From the NCBI GenBank assembly GCA_902783515.1, contig CACZRK010000287.1, positions 1 through 5,314 on the forward strand: a stretch of 5,314 nt of DNA, given 5' to 3'. This DNA comes from an uncultured Coriobacteriaceae bacterium (GTDB lineage Bacteria; Actinomycetota; Coriobacteriia; Coriobacteriales; UMGS124). The stretch's first letter is position 1; each line of letters starts with the position of its first letter. The position numbers were made by a program, and so were the translations under genes. This document shows positions 5,030 to 5,314 of the stretch, in pieces. Below the pieces are notes generated by a model. It saw nothing but the letters and a program-made list of their open reading frames with translations, had not been told where the DNA came from and ran no database searches.

Positions 5030-5314
5030 ATGCTGCCCACTAGTAGTCACGCACGCACGACGCTTGCGCGCACAACGCGAGCGGTCGCGCTCGCGCTCGT
5101 CCTCGCGTGCGCCGCCGCGCTGCTGGCGCTCGCCGCCGCGGCCGTGCCGACGACGGCGCTCGCGAAGAGCTATGAGATGACCCACGTCAGCATTGACGCC
5201 ACGGTCCAGACGGACGGCGCCCTGGATGTCCAGGAGGCGCGCACCTTTGACTTTGACGGGAACTTCCACCAGGTCTACTGGGACCTGCCGACCGAGAACG
5301 TGGACGCCATCACC
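5030..5314 (+). CDS. DUF2207-type exported membrane protein (N-terminal part, runs off right edge)
   Basis: The first 95 residues are present. Residues 1-17 are polar and basic; a long Ala/Leu hydrophobic stretch (about 18-40) leads to a probable signal peptidase site after ALA (43-45). The mature part starts KSYEMTHVSIDATVQTDG and continues LDVQEARTFDFDGNFHQVYWDLP (64-87). The pattern Y-x-x-x-x-x-x-I-D-A, then E-x-R-T-F-D-F-D-G and VYWDLP, is that of the N-terminal extracytoplasmic domain of DUF2207 membrane proteins. Those are normally several hundred residues long with later membrane helices and a low-complexity tail, all beyond this window. Their function is not established. ATG at 5030 follows GGGGAGG. 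There is no sign that it belongs with the reductase system; it has its own spacer and promoter candidate. Confidence 0.87.
   Translation, partial: MLPTSSHARTTLARTTRAVALALVLACAAALLALAAAAVPTTALAKSYEMTHVSIDATVQTDGALDVQEARTFDFDGNFHQVYWDLPTENVDAIT

Noticed and set aside
4772..5269. Minus-strand 165-codon frame spanning the start of the DUF2207 gene
   Set aside because: Most of it is antisense to a clear signal peptide and DUF2207 domain; only its last 20-odd residues look protein-like and are reported separately.

Overview
This 5.3 kb window is very GC-rich, with codon third positions almost always G or C. Its gene types point to a high-GC anaerobic actinobacterium of the class Coriobacteriia (Eggerthellaceae, Atopobiaceae/Olsenella or relatives). 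The strongest pointer is a Tat-exported, single-domain FAD reductase placed head-to-head with a 12-helix membrane protein ending in a LuxR DNA-binding domain, an arrangement typical of these gut and oral bacteria. The class is an inference from gene types, not from a marker gene.

Layout: (1) 1-689, minus strand: 5' part of a PrsW-family intramembrane metalloprotease gene running off the left edge. (2) 690-1008: gene-free stretch with a strong 17-bp hairpin just past the reductase gene, an exact 15-bp tandem duplication, a short GC hairpin, and an 11-bp tandem repeat carrying GCTAC every 11 bp upstream of the protease gene. (3) 1009-2613, minus: complete Tat-signal flavoprotein reductase of the fumarate reductase/urocanate reductase type, without haem motifs and apparently without the usual fumarate-binding arginines. 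(4) 2614-3036: divergent regulatory region, rich in short direct repeats, including a second GCTAC-N6-GCTAC pair, and an extended -10 promoter for the next gene. (5) 3037-4614, plus: complete 525-residue membrane LuxR regulator. (6) 4615-5029: a likely terminator, a possible small ORF or gene remnant on the minus strand, a palindrome and an extended -10 promoter. (7) 5030-5314, plus: start of a DUF2207-type secreted/membrane protein running off the right edge.

Working model: the membrane LuxR protein senses a small molecule and controls the divergent exported reductase, which would reduce an unidentified organic electron acceptor outside the membrane using electrons from a cytochrome encoded elsewhere. 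The reductase substrate is the main unknown. The shared 11-bp-phased GCTAC elements upstream of the protease and the reductase suggest a common regulator, but this is an inference from short motifs.
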